A stretch of 64,000 nt of DNA from positions 806,001 through 870,000 of the forward strand of contig WPIO01000120.1 of assembly GCA_009760855.2 (NCBI GenBank). Direction: 5' to 3'. Position 1 is the stretch's first letter. Every line of letters starts with the position of its first letter. The DNA is from Cristatella mucedo (Eukaryota; Bryozoa; Phylactolaemata; Cristatellidae). The translations under genes were made by a program, and so were the position numbers. This document shows, one piece after another, positions 12,001-19,129 of the stretch. The notes under the pieces are model-generated. The model saw only the letters and a program-made list of their open reading frames with translations, searched no databases and had not been told where the DNA came from.

Positions 12001-14419
12001 CACCCAGTCCATCGGCTGGAAACCTATGGGCACTCATGATAGGCTTCTTAAATGAATGCTCTATCTATAAGTTGCAAATTGCACGGTCTATTAGTTTCAA
12101 ATTAAATATTGTGTCCCCTTGCATTTTCTTTAGTACATGCTATTATAATAGTAAACTAGGCAAGAGGACCTTGCTGGGTGTAGGCTTTGTATTTCAAGTA
12201 GATAATGCTCCATATTTCCCCACTCTGGTCTTAAACGAAACCTGCTATCAGTTCATGATTAGTATCTTAATGTTGCAGTACAAGGCTGCATAGCCGATCG
12301 GCTGCACTCACTTGCAGGCTCGCACCTGTCCATAAGCACCAGAGGTCAGTGTTCAGAGACCTGAGCATAAGCAGCACCCTGGGCACATTGAGCTCTCCTA
12401 ATTTGTTATCCTTCGTACAGCTTAGCTGGAGTTTCCATCACTGACAGTCACAGACAAGATTCCGATGAGATTTTTAACGAATGAAACCCAGCTTCAAATG
12501 AAATTAATACCGTATCGCCCGGATCGACTTGAAGGAACACAGCGACTGCACCATATAGTTGCCAACGGTATGGTATTGAGGTAGCATATAGTTAGCATAA
12601 CGGTATGGTATTGAGGTAGGCTGAAAGCACTGTCAGCTTATCACCAACATTTTTCACTACGCCCCGGCACTATGAACTTACAATAACACTGAGATGAAAG
12701 CAACTTTTACAGCCCTGCATACCACGGGAATTATAGCATTTGTGAAGCACTGGCTTGCTCTACATCATCCCGAACACAAAAGAGCAGAATATATAGCACA
12801 GCACGAGCCAAAGTGCTTAAGGCGCAGGTTCGATTCCTACAGCAAGCGATCCTTTATTGCCCACTGCAAGTTGGAGATGTTATCAGCTATTTCTCTCAGG
12901 ATGTTGCTTAGTCGGCCGACCTTTACTTTACTTTAAGCTGTGGTATTTATTCACAATCGGCACATGTAGGTAGAAATGCCACAAAGGTAATTATATGCAT
13001 TTACGTGTATTTGCATAATGTGTGTGCATGCACATCTTCATGGGATGTTTTTTTGTGCATATGTGCTACAACTGGTGCTTGCATTTGATGTGTATAACTT
13101 GAGTGTGGGTTCTATGTGTTCTCGTGCACAGGTAAACCTGCATAAATCTGCATAAATCATAGAGCAAGTTTTGCCTATGACTGTTAGCCATTATGCAGCC
13201 AATTCTTTTTTGTTGTCTTCCTAAGCTTTATGTTTCTTCTGCTGTTCACTATTTATCGTTAAATATGTGCTGCTCATGTTATGCAAATAGCCGTGCTGTC
13301 GTTTTAGGAGTATTTTGAAAATCCTGCTTTTCGATCAGACGGGTTGAAGCTGTATCCGACCCTGGTAATCAGGGGCACCGGTAGGAATAGGTGCTTGCCT
13401 GACGGTTAGACTGACTGTTTTAGTTGACCTGCTTTTCGCAAAGCACTTTTATTTTAGTGCTGCTGTAGGGATCTTGTTCTGACTGTTGTTCTGCAGGTCT
13501 TTATGAACTGTGGAAAACTGGAAGATATCTATCTTACTCACCGTCAACTCTCGTCGACCTGGTGGCTCGCATACTTGCACTTGTTCCACCATGGACGCGT
13601 GTATATCGAGTGCAGAGGTGAGGCACGTGTAGCTCCAGCTTTCGTCGCTTCGTTTACGTGAAGGTCCCGAGGCCAATCGTCTTTGCATCTTCTTCTTATT
13701 CTTCTCTCCCCCTAGGGTGTTAGTTTTACAGTGGCCATACTGACCTGCCATAGCTGCATGTCTATGACATTGAGGTACGGCTGACTTTGAGTGGTGTTTG
13801 CAAATGCAGCCGAGTCGCGATCTGTGTTTGTACTCAAGGTAGCTGCTAAAGGTCCTACCTGTCGCTTAGCTGCCTAACATATCTTGTGCACACACTCGCA
13901 TGCGCACGGATGCTCATACACTCACAGGACATTTTAACAGCAGCCACCTACTTATCCATTGAAGTCAGCCGGTCGTAAGTCATATGTTGAATAGAGTATG
14001 AATATTGATACTCATTATTAGAAGTTAGTGGTGGAATGTTTGATCCAAATGGTAAGGGATTATGAAAGGATAATCTCTTTACGGTGTGAAAGATGTGTTG
14101 CAGACCCCAAATGCTTGTGTTGTCAAAATTAGCACATTCATTTCTCTTGAGTGCTGGATAGCCACATTGTCCCTCCTTACCTACCTGGTAACTCCCTCAA
14201 CGAAGTCTTTCAAATCGCATGCACTATGTCTTTCAACAGCAAGCTGCTGTGCATGCCAGTAATTTTTTCGTCTACCTGGTATCAAGAATCAGATTTTTTC
14301 AGTTTTGGTTAGACTGTGTTGAACAATTTCTCTTTTCTATTATTCGATTATGGTAACCTCCATTTAGATAACTCTGCAAAAAAACGTGTTTTAAATATCT
14401 AATTGGTGCTGATCATTTT

Positions 14420-14454
<35 letters not shown>

Positions 14455-17000
14455 CATGAATATATATATATATTTCATGAATATATATATATTGCATGAA
14501 TATATATATATATATATATAAATAAATATAAATGTATATATATAATATATATATATCTATCTATATATATATATGTATGTATGTATATATACACACACAC
14601 ACGTGTGTGTGTGTGTGTGTATATATACATATATACAATTTATTTGTATAGTGGCCAAGGATAACCTAATCTCTATTCAGGTGCTTCACACATGCCTTGG
14701 GGCACGAGGCCCACGACCTCGGCCAAGCCTTGGTCGAGGCAAGCACCTTAACTGCTGGTCTAATTCGGGCTCAAGTACAGATCTTCCCTTGCAGCAAACA
14801 TCAGCTACTCAGCCACAATAAAGCCCTTCAGTATGGCCACAGAGGCTGAATCGGCTCTTGTGGGTTTAAGATTCTCATTATTACCAGGCATGCTAAAGTT
14901 GTGCACACCACTTAAGAATTAAAGCTGGCAGCCTATAAATAGGCATTTATGCTGTTGGTATGTATGCCTTTAGTATGGGCATGACATTAGCCTGCCACTA
15001 TTCTTTATGACCTCCCTTATCAGCCCATGCATATAGGCCACAGTCGTTTAAGCTGGCTTTTGTGCTGTAGCATTCCAAAGAACCCCGAGTTTGCTGCAAT
15101 GGTCGGTTGCTGTTGCAGGCCAAAGCCCCCCAGTTCAGCCGTCTGTGAATGTCATTCCATGTTCTAGAGGGGTTCATGTCAGGCGACCAGCTGGGCCACT
15201 GTATCTTCTGAACAAGATTCACCAAAAAAGCACCTTACTAGCCTTGCTGAGTGCTTAGGATCATTATCATGCTGCCAAATATGACTACTTCCAAAACCGA
15301 GCATCCGGGGTTTGCAACCCAGCTTGCTAAATGCAAGTCTAGCTTGATAAGCACATAGCCCTGAATCTCAAATGCATGATCCATAAGTTAAGATATTATC
15401 ATCATCCAGCTTTACAATTATTACCATGGTGAGTATCATACATAGAAAGCCTTATCTAGCAGATCGTGTATCCGAATTGTAAGCAAGATGAACTTCATTT
15501 CTACTGGAATCCTAATTGGACTCTTTCTCCCCATTTCCTAGCTCTAGCTCTCATTCATCGTCCTGGTCTCCTTCTCAGCCTGCCCTGCTGACCTTATCTA
15601 CAAGGTCAAGGTTCTCGTTATGAAATGCATAGATTTGCTGCATCCTACCATATCTGACATAATGCATTTTTTGTCCCAGATTCTGGTCTTACTTCCTTAA
15701 ACGAGGCTGTAATCAGATGCATCGTCGAGAACATAACACTTGAACACATTAGCTTTTGTGATATCATGTCTGTATATATTTAGCACTATTTTATGAAAGT
15801 GCGAGCCATATATACACTGCTTTCTGAAACTTTCTGTGCACCTGTTTCATCGATCTGAGTTCGGTGGTTGCTAGTGCCAGTATTTGAGTAAGTCATTAAG
15901 CTACACTAATTTTTAAATTGTACCAATCTGTCAATATAGTTTTGCATTACGTTGCAGTTTGCTATGCATGGCTTAGTAATTAACTGCATTCTTTGGCAAC
16001 CGAGTCAACCGGTCCCATGTAAACTGGTGGGGAGGCACGATCACGTGACTATATACCCCTCCTCTCATGGATGCCACCCAGCAGAACCTATTTTGGCCCA
16101 TTTCGTCACTAACGTTTCCATCAACTGATCATGAGCCAAGGTGCGTGGATGTCTCCTTTACCTGTTGAAGCCAGCCATTGCCATCGAGACGTTCGGTATG
16201 CTTACAGCATACCGAACGTCTCGATGGCAATGGCTGGCTGGAACCATCATAGATGGCAATGGCTGGCTGGAACCATCATAGATGCATGCATCCATCTGCA
16301 CACATTTCTGAGGGTACAGGAGCCTTTTTGATGGCGCTGGAGATTACCGCGAACGGGTTGCCCTTGAGCAGTGGTTCTCAATTTGTGGGTTGCGACCTCT
16401 TTGGGGTTCGAACGACCCTTTTACAGGGGTCGCCTAAGACCATCGGAAAACAAGCATCTCCACATTTTGCCCACAACAATTTAATGGTTGGGGTCGCCAC
16501 AACATGAGGAACTGTAATAAAGGGTCGTGGCATTAGGAAGTTTGACAACCACTGCCCTTGAGTAATTTCTCTGATTCTGTCCTATAATGGCTTCGACAAG
16601 CAAAATCCAGTCTTGCTTTTTTGTGCTGCACTGTCAACTGTGGCTTGCTGTTGGCCACCAACACATTCAGTCCTTGTTCCTTAAGCCATCTGCTCATTGT
16701 GTTCTGGCTTACAACCGTTCTAGTTGCTTGGCAGAGACTCTGGCAGTGCATTTTAGCAGTGGCAAACCTGTCCTTCAGAGCCATGCTTTTGAAGAGCGAG
16801 AGCGTTTTGGCATGTTCTGTCCAATGAGATTGCGTCTTTGCAGGGACATTCCCATGCCACTGGTAACGTCCGGCGTGGAGCATGGCAACCTGCGAGAGCT
16901 GGCGCTGGCTTGCATGGCAGACCTGGGTACGACATGTCGTGATGTGAGGACTCGGGAAGTCGGCATCCAGGAGGTGCATCACAAAGTGCGTCCGTATGAG
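2905..17000 (+). CDS. ELP3: ELP3, Elongator catalytic subunit (partial, probably defective copy)
   Basis: Ten exons with GT-AG borders encode about 345 residues matching ELP3 (about 550 residues in animals). ELP3 is the radical-SAM/acetyltransferase subunit of Elongator, which modifies wobble uridines in tRNA. Visible in order: N-terminal helix (EELMIQ...EAHSNG), [20 protein letters not shown], the CX9CX2C iron-sulphur motif split over two exons, [69 protein letters not shown], and [13 protein letters not shown]...[15 protein letters not shown]. Missing: the first residues, about 27 residues holding the usual ETRPDYC strand, about 42 residues between the exons at 8866 and 13308, and the whole C-terminal GNAT domain. 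Changes such as CPGW for CPGG add to the impression of decay. Other explanations are assembly loss or exons too diverged to see. Confidence 0.85.
3011..4606. other. ELP3 intron, no other feature
   Basis: The 1.6-kb interval is AT-rich. I see no tRNA, SINE or convincing exon. Several short open frames look random. Confidence 0.5.
4607..4697 (+). CDS. ELP3: ELP3 exon: [12 protein letters not shown] motif
   Basis: Acceptor TTTTGCTTAG and donor GTGAGC; phase 2 to phase 0. The 91-nt exon encodes [20 protein letters not shown] followed by [10 protein letters not shown], nearly the same as the conserved ELP3 segment that precedes the radical-SAM domain. Confidence 0.92.
4698..5584. other. ELP3 intron, no other feature
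   Basis: AT-rich sequence with no recognisable gene or repeat up to the SINE at 5585. Confidence 0.5.
5585..5755 (-). repeat. tRNA-derived SINE (antisense in ELP3 intron)
   Basis: Read on the minus strand, the head starts near 5745 and shows a pol III A-box-like stretch (TGGCTCACTAGGTAAGGTGG). About 50 bases later there is a B box, GGGTTCGAATCC, as in a tRNA T arm. The body then runs to a tail ending GCCATACAAATGAG. The ending ATACAAATGA recurs in the SINE at 18240, so it belongs to a family. Confidence 0.7.
5756..6168. other. ELP3 intron remainder
   Basis: No exon or repeat recognised. A chance open frame crosses from the SINE into this stretch. Confidence 0.4.
6169..6216 (+). CDS. ELP3: ELP3 exon: KPIRTASG segment
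   Basis: A 48-nt exon in phase 0 to 0, acceptor CGTGCCAG, donor GTAAGC. It encodes [16 protein letters not shown], which in ELP3 comes directly before the first radical-SAM strand. Confidence 0.9.
6217..7001. other. ELP3 intron with short 15-bp repeat
   Basis: Mostly unremarkable AT-rich sequence with a G9 run near 6580. At about 6825-6870 a roughly 15-bp unit (CACGAGGCTATCAC) is repeated about three times. Confidence 0.45.
7002..7068 (+). repeat. LINE/SINE 3' tail fragment
   Basis: Contains the family tail core AGAGATTAGGTTCTCTTTGGGTGCTCTACAA (read in two parts: AGAGATTAGGTTCTC and TTTGGGTGCTCTACAA) followed by an ATT-rich run. It matches the 3' end of the LINE at 52411-54080 and the SINE tails. 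Confidence 0.6.
7070..7140 (-). repeat. tRNA-derived SINE head fragment
   Basis: On the minus strand a B-box-like ATGGGTTCGAGTGC follows a tRNA-like A-box stretch (CTAAGGGCAAGGTGATGG). It abuts the tail fragment to its left. It may be a separate, truncated insertion. Confidence 0.45.
7141..8115. other. ELP3 intron, no other feature
   Basis: No exon or repeat assigned. Overlapping open frames on both strands at 7440-7950 have no recognisable domain. Confidence 0.4.
8116..8186 (+). CDS. ELP3: ELP3 exon: start of radical-SAM iron-sulphur motif
   Basis: Acceptor TTTGCAG and donor GTAAGT; phase 0 to 2. It encodes [20 protein letters not shown] then NICV. The first two cysteines of the CX9CX2C cluster motif (RC...NIC) are here and the third lies in the next exon. 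Confidence 0.93.
8362..8494 (+). CDS. ELP3: ELP3 exon: rest of Fe-S motif, [10 protein letters not shown]
   Basis: Acceptor GCTTGTAG and donor GTGTGG; phase 2 to 0. It encodes [20 protein letters not shown] followed by [20 protein letters not shown] and HHVEQ. The cysteine completing CX9CX2C is present. Compared with other ELP3s, CPGG is CPGW, TGYEP is TGSEP and RARYDP is RAHYDP. These are unusual positions to vary and may mark loss of constraint or sequence error. The short intron before it (8187-8361) is strongly GC-rich. Confidence 0.93.
8599..8753 (+). CDS. ELP3: ELP3 exon: radical-SAM core, IVMGGTFM
   Basis: Acceptor CTTTGCAG and donor GTGGGC; phase 0 to 2. It encodes [20 protein letters not shown] followed by [20 protein letters not shown] and [11 protein letters not shown]. 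The next expected ELP3 peptide, with ETRPDYC, is absent, and the following intron is only 112 bp. Confidence 0.93.
8866..8946 (+). CDS. ELP3: ELP3 exon: [12 protein letters not shown] segment
   Basis: Acceptor TTTGACAG and donor GTTAGG; phase 2 to 2. It encodes [20 protein letters not shown] followed by VARDTNR, almost identical to the family. Because the preceding exon also ends in phase 2, direct splicing keeps the frame but skips about 27 residues of the radical-SAM barrel. Confidence 0.92.
8998..9003 (-). terminator. pol III oligo-T terminator of tRNA-Pro
   Basis: Just downstream of the tRNA 3' end on the minus strand there is a run of six T, the usual RNA polymerase III stop signal. Confidence 0.75.
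9007..9078 (-). tRNA. tRNA-Pro (anticodon CGG)
   Basis: A 72-nt minus-strand gene that folds as a full cloverleaf. The acceptor stem GGCCTGT/ACAGGCC is perfect. The D arm contains TGGTCTAGGGGTA (A box). The anticodon stem CTTGC/GCAAG encloses the loop TTCGGGA, giving anticodon CGG. The T arm has GGTTCAAATCC (B box), and the discriminator base is C. It reads proline codon CCG. It lies antisense in an ELP3 intron and has its own pol III signals, so it is likely transcribed independently. No intron is present. Confidence 0.95.
9079..10303. other. ELP3 intron, no exon found
   Basis: ELP3 should have an exon between 8946 and 13308 coding the MMPDLPN region. None is visible here. A weak B-box-like stretch near 9535 (TGGTTTGAACCCTA) could be an eroded SINE. 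Confidence 0.4.
10304..10990 (-). mobile_element. L2/CR1-type LINE, internally deleted copy
   Basis: On the minus strand the copy runs from a pre-RT region near 10990 through [20 protein letters not shown], then jumps directly to the C-terminal end of ORF2 (FRKL...SKPGTHTR). It ends in the 3' UTR and family tail (AGAGATTGAGTTCACTGAGG, then an ATT-rich run). About 1.1 kb of reverse-transcriptase core is missing compared with the copy at 52411. It is non-functional. Confidence 0.8.
10991..12560. other. ELP3 intron, no other feature
   Basis: AT-rich with no recognisable exon, RNA or repeat. A short frame at 11979-12293 has no domain. Confidence 0.4.
12564..12619. repeat. 35-bp period direct duplication
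   Basis: The 21-bp string AACGGTATGGTATTGAGGTA plus G occurs at 12564 and again at 12599, a simple local duplication. Confidence 0.85.
12790..12870 (+). repeat. tRNA-derived SINE fragment
   Basis: A B box, GCAGGTTCGATTCC, sits after GTGCTTAAGGCG (A-box-like). It is followed by GCGATCCTTTATTGCCC, which closely resembles the sequence after the B box in the SINE at 5585-5755. Confidence 0.55.
12871..13307. other. ELP3 intron
   Basis: No feature beyond a T- and GT-rich character. The exon that should precede 13308 was searched for here and not found. Confidence 0.4.
13308..13380 (+). CDS. ELP3: ELP3 exon: [14 protein letters not shown] segment
   Basis: Acceptor GTTTTAG and donor GTAGGA; phase 0 to 1. 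It encodes [20 protein letters not shown] followed by IRGT. It starts in phase 0 whereas the last exon upstream ended in phase 2, so at least one exon between them is missing. Confidence 0.93.
13497..13617 (+). CDS. ELP3: ELP3 exon: LYELW...[11 protein letters not shown]
   Basis: Acceptor TTCTGCAG and donor GTGAGG; phase 1 to 2. It encodes [20 protein letters not shown] followed by [20 protein letters not shown]. It is strongly conserved with the family and separated from the previous exon by only 116 bp. Confidence 0.93.
13618..14424. other. ELP3 intron, no other feature
   Basis: No exon or repeat recognised before the microsatellite at 14425. Confidence 0.4.
14425..14637. repeat. compound AT/GTAT/CA-GT microsatellite
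   Basis: Runs of (AT)n are interrupted three times by a GCATGA or TTCATGA block in similar settings. A (GTAT) part, (CA)n and (GT)n follow, forming a self-complementary ACACAC...GTGTGT stretch near 14590-14620. Confidence 0.95.
14638..14770 (-). repeat. tRNA-derived SINE with LINE-like tail
   Basis: On the minus strand the head (GACCAGCAGTTAAGGTGCTT) is followed by a diverged B-box region and then the tail GAAGCACCTGAATAGAGATTAGGTTATCC, given here as GAAGCACCTGAAT and AGAGATTAGGTTATCC, ending TATACAAATAAAT. It closely resembles the SINE at 18240-18425. Confidence 0.7.
14771..14997. other. intronic spacer
   Basis: No recognisable content. Confidence 0.4.
14998..15330 (-). mobile_element. Tc1/mariner-type transposase fragment, C-terminal half
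   Basis: On the minus strand, translation near 15240-15300 gives [16 protein letters not shown], matching the Tc1 catalytic block (FQQDNDPKHTA). It continues at 15170-15230 as [20 protein letters not shown], matching the WPSQSPDLNPIE block that carries the last acidic catalytic residue; here the usual E is not conserved. Frame shifts separate the pieces. It is a dead fragment. The N-terminal part of perhaps the same element lies at 16563-16800. Confidence 0.8.
15331..16170. other. intronic sequence between the two Tc1 fragments
   Basis: No transposase similarity could be read here, and no ELP3 exon. It may be an unrecognised insertion that split the Tc1 element. Confidence 0.35.
16171..16237. 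repeat. perfect 32-bp palindrome with 3-nt loop
   Basis: 16171-16202 is the exact reverse complement of 16206-16237, with TAC as the spacer. The arm begins CCAGCCATTGCCATCGAGAC. The repeat is a strong hairpin former. Confidence 0.95.
16224..16281. repeat. 29-bp perfect direct duplication
   Basis: The unit starting ATGGCAATGGCTGGCTGGAA occurs exactly at 16224-16252 and 16253-16281. The first copy overlaps the right arm of the palindrome. Confidence 0.95.
16369..16554 (+). mobile_element. non-autonomous hAT element of SPIN/URR1 type
   Basis: A 186-bp element with terminal inverted repeats CAGTGGTTCTCAA and TTGACAACCACTG. It is flanked by a perfect 8-bp target-site duplication CCCTTGAG (16361-16368 and 16555-16562), as expected for hAT transposons. 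Internal sequence such as GGGGTCGCCTAAGACCATCG and CCACAACATGAGGAACTGTA matches what I recall of the SPIN/URR1 hAT-Charlie group. It has no coding capacity and must have been moved by a transposase supplied elsewhere. It sits inside the Tc1-like fragment. Confidence 0.85.
16563..16800 (-). mobile_element. Tc1/mariner-type transposase fragment, HTH region
   Basis: On the minus strand the frame reads [40 protein letters not shown] and [14 protein letters not shown]. This matches the second helix-turn-helix and the linker of Tc1-family transposases (VS..T..R.LKE.GL...RKP.LT..H...RL.FA). The hAT element is inserted directly beyond its end. It is open in this stretch but has no complete catalytic domain. 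Confidence 0.8.
16844..17000 (+). CDS. ELP3: ELP3 exon: [13 protein letters not shown]...HHKVRPYE
   Basis: Acceptor TCTTTGCAG and donor GTGAGT; phase 2 to 0. It encodes [40 protein letters not shown] and [12 protein letters not shown], highly conserved with ELP3. This is the last ELP3 exon found. The C-terminal acetyl-CoA-binding domain should follow but is not seen in the rest of the window. Confidence 0.95.
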
Positions 17001-17234
17001 GTGAGTACTGTCTCCCAATCTCCCATGTGGTCTTACACCATTAAAGCGTTTGCCTGTCTCTGTTGCGCACAATCTGCTTTCTCAGGCAAGTCCGAATGGT
17101 CCGTCTGAGAGTGATGCAAACACTGCTGCTGCCACTGCTCAGTAGCATGCTGTTTGCGCTTGGTTCTTGCCGGCATGTACTGCTTGCATGTTTGTGTTTG
17201 TTAGTGTATTCCTTTGCATCTATGTGCGCATGTG
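17001..17234. other. presumed start of next ELP3 intron
   Basis: A donor GTGAGT opens at 17001. No further ELP3 exon is seen. Confidence 0.4.
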
Positions 17235-17395
17235 GCTGTGTGTGTGTGTGTTTCTATGTATGTGCATGTGTGAGTGTGTGTGTGTGTGTGTGTGTTTGTG
17301 TCTGTGTGTGTGCATGCACGTGCGTTCGTGCGTTGGTGCATGCCTCTGTGTGCTTGGGTGCACCTGTGCATGTACACTGGCATACATGTATGCAT
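17235..17395. repeat. (GT)n-rich microsatellite
   Basis: Irregular GT repeats with TGTGCATG variants over about 160 bases. Confidence 0.9.
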
Positions 17396-18239
17396 GTGAC
17401 TGAAGTCCACGACAACCCAGGGCAGAGGGTGAACACTTTTCCGGCGTGTGACTCGACGTCTGTAACTGCAGTGTACAACGTTTGATGCCCACATCTTCTG
17501 CCGACTTTATTTTGCTTTTATTTCGGTAAGCTGCTAAACTGGCCATATCTGCACCACCCCAACTGTTCCTGTAGGAACTAACCTCATTCTGGAATGCTAA
17601 GTTATCCTGGCAACCGGGACACGTCAGAAACCAAGAATGAGTTTGGATTTTTGCCAGTGATAATTAATGTTCTAGTCTCAGCAGTTAAATAAGGGCACAG
17701 TCATATTGTTAATATTAATATCAATATAGTGCATTCGGCTAGCATCCTAAGAAGACCGAATCCCTTTTTGTATGCAGAATTCCCATGGACAGAGCACATG
17801 CTGTGAGGAATATGTGGGTTTCAGCATCTTTAAAAAATCACGTGATATCATTGTTTACCAAATTTCAGCCTTCGGAACCGATGAACTAGAGGTATGCTAA
17901 GGGTTTGATTTTGCTTGGAGGTGCAGCTAAAGCATCAAAATCGGAGGGGGACAAGAAGAAGCAGTATGTGAGAGCCACGGGAGTATTTTTTCATGTAGGT
18001 TATTAAGAGATTATCAAGAGAATCAACTTCAAAATGAGTGACAGAAATTAGATAGAAATCAATGCAGTGCTTTTTGGTTAGATTGTACATCTAGGAAATA
18101 AGTGGTGTTACGTTCACAAGAGTCGTTTATTTGCCTGCTGCAGCCTCTCACCTTAGAAACCCCAATTCTAGAAATTGTATGACCGTAAAGTAGGCTGATC
18201 TGACCATGAATTTGGTCGAGGCTACGTAAATGGTTAAAT
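17396..18239. other. no gene recognised
   Basis: AT-rich; no exon, RNA or repeat assigned. Confidence 0.4.
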
Positions 18240-18425
18240 ATAAATATAATTCATTTGTATAGCACCATAAGAGAACCTAATCTCTCTTCAGGTGCTTCTC
18301 ATATGCCTCGGAACTCGAGCCCACGACCACAGTCATCAAAAACATTCTCTCTGACCTCGTTCGTTAAAGGGCAAGTACCTTAACCACAAGGCCAAACCAG
18401 TGTGGTTGGGATTTCCACTGTCTGG
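18240..18425 (-). repeat. tRNA-derived SINE with LINE-like 3' tail
   Basis: On the minus strand the head GGCCTTGTGGTTAAGGTACT holds an A-box-like TGGTTAAGGTA, and GGGCTCGAGTTCC is the B box. The tail AGAGAGATTAGGTTCTCTTA, then TGGTGCTATACAAATGAATT, matches the LINE tail AGAGATTAAGTTCTCTGAGG, then GCGCTTTATCAAGTGC. This is the clearest full-length SINE in the window. Confidence 0.8.
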
Positions 18426-18599
18426 GTGGCAGCAGCTGTGCCCAAGACTAACAATTTTGTTTGATCATAATTTAGTTTTGAGTTAGCTTGGTATTATTCA
18501 AGTGCTAGTGTCGGCAGTACAAGCAGTGAGAGAGTCTAGAGAGTGTAGATCTGCATAGAAATGATAGCTTACATTGTGCATAGCTACATCGGCACTAGG
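18426..18599. other. spacer
   Basis: No recognisable content. Confidence 0.4.
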
Positions 18600-18917
18600 T
18601 ATCAGGTATAGGCACATCGGCTCGCAGGCCAGCTCCCTCCCTCCGAACACACGGCCCTAAGGATGCCAATCGACGTCTGTGGGCTGGGGCTCACGTGGAG
18701 CCCTCGCACCCGGCGAACGGACCGATTCCGGAAGCTCAGTAAAGCCATGCCGCACGGGTGGGTTCGGTCCGTTCGCAGCTCGCCGCCCCGACCGTGGTCA
18801 AGGTGAATGTAAGTGATCTGCCGAGGTTGTTGGCTCGAGGCCTGTGGCATATGCGGAAGCCCCTGAATAGCGATTAAGTTCTCTCAGGGCGCTATACAGA
18901 TGAATTTTATTTACTTA
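18600..18917 (+). repeat. GC-rich SINE-like element with the family tail
   Basis: A markedly GC-rich 250-bp body is followed by AGCGATTAAGTTCTCTCAGG and GCGCTATACAGATGAATTTT, the same tail as the SINEs and LINEs. The head is not the tRNA-like one seen elsewhere. A B-box-like GGGTTCGGTCC occurs near 18760. I could not match the head to 5S, 7SL or rRNA by eye. Confidence 0.55.
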
Positions 18918-19129
18918 TCCTGAAGCCACCCAGAGAAGTATGGGCCTCGTGGTACCGCTTCCTTAAAGCCTTGCTGAGTGAGTGTTGGCTATGGACTAGT
19001 TCGCTTGCCATAGTTTCACCCAGACTTCGATACCTCTATTTCAAAGCAGCAACTGGAGTTGACACCCGTTGAGCATTCTTAGTATAAATCCTAATTGTTA
19101 TGCACCAGTCGCTTTGCTGTCAGCAAACG
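18918..19129. other. spacer
   Basis: No recognisable content. Confidence 0.4.

Noticed and set aside
16533-17108. Long frames covering the last ELP3 exon on both strands
   Set aside because: The minus frame is partly the Tc1 fragment and partly the reverse of the ELP3 exon; the plus frames are out of register with ELP3 splicing.
17063-17546. Open frames rich in Cys/Val or Thr/His
   Set aside because: They arise from the (GT)n tract at 17235-17395.
18602-18850. 82-codon minus-strand frame
   Set aside because: It lies in the GC-rich SINE-like body; no domain and no splice signals.
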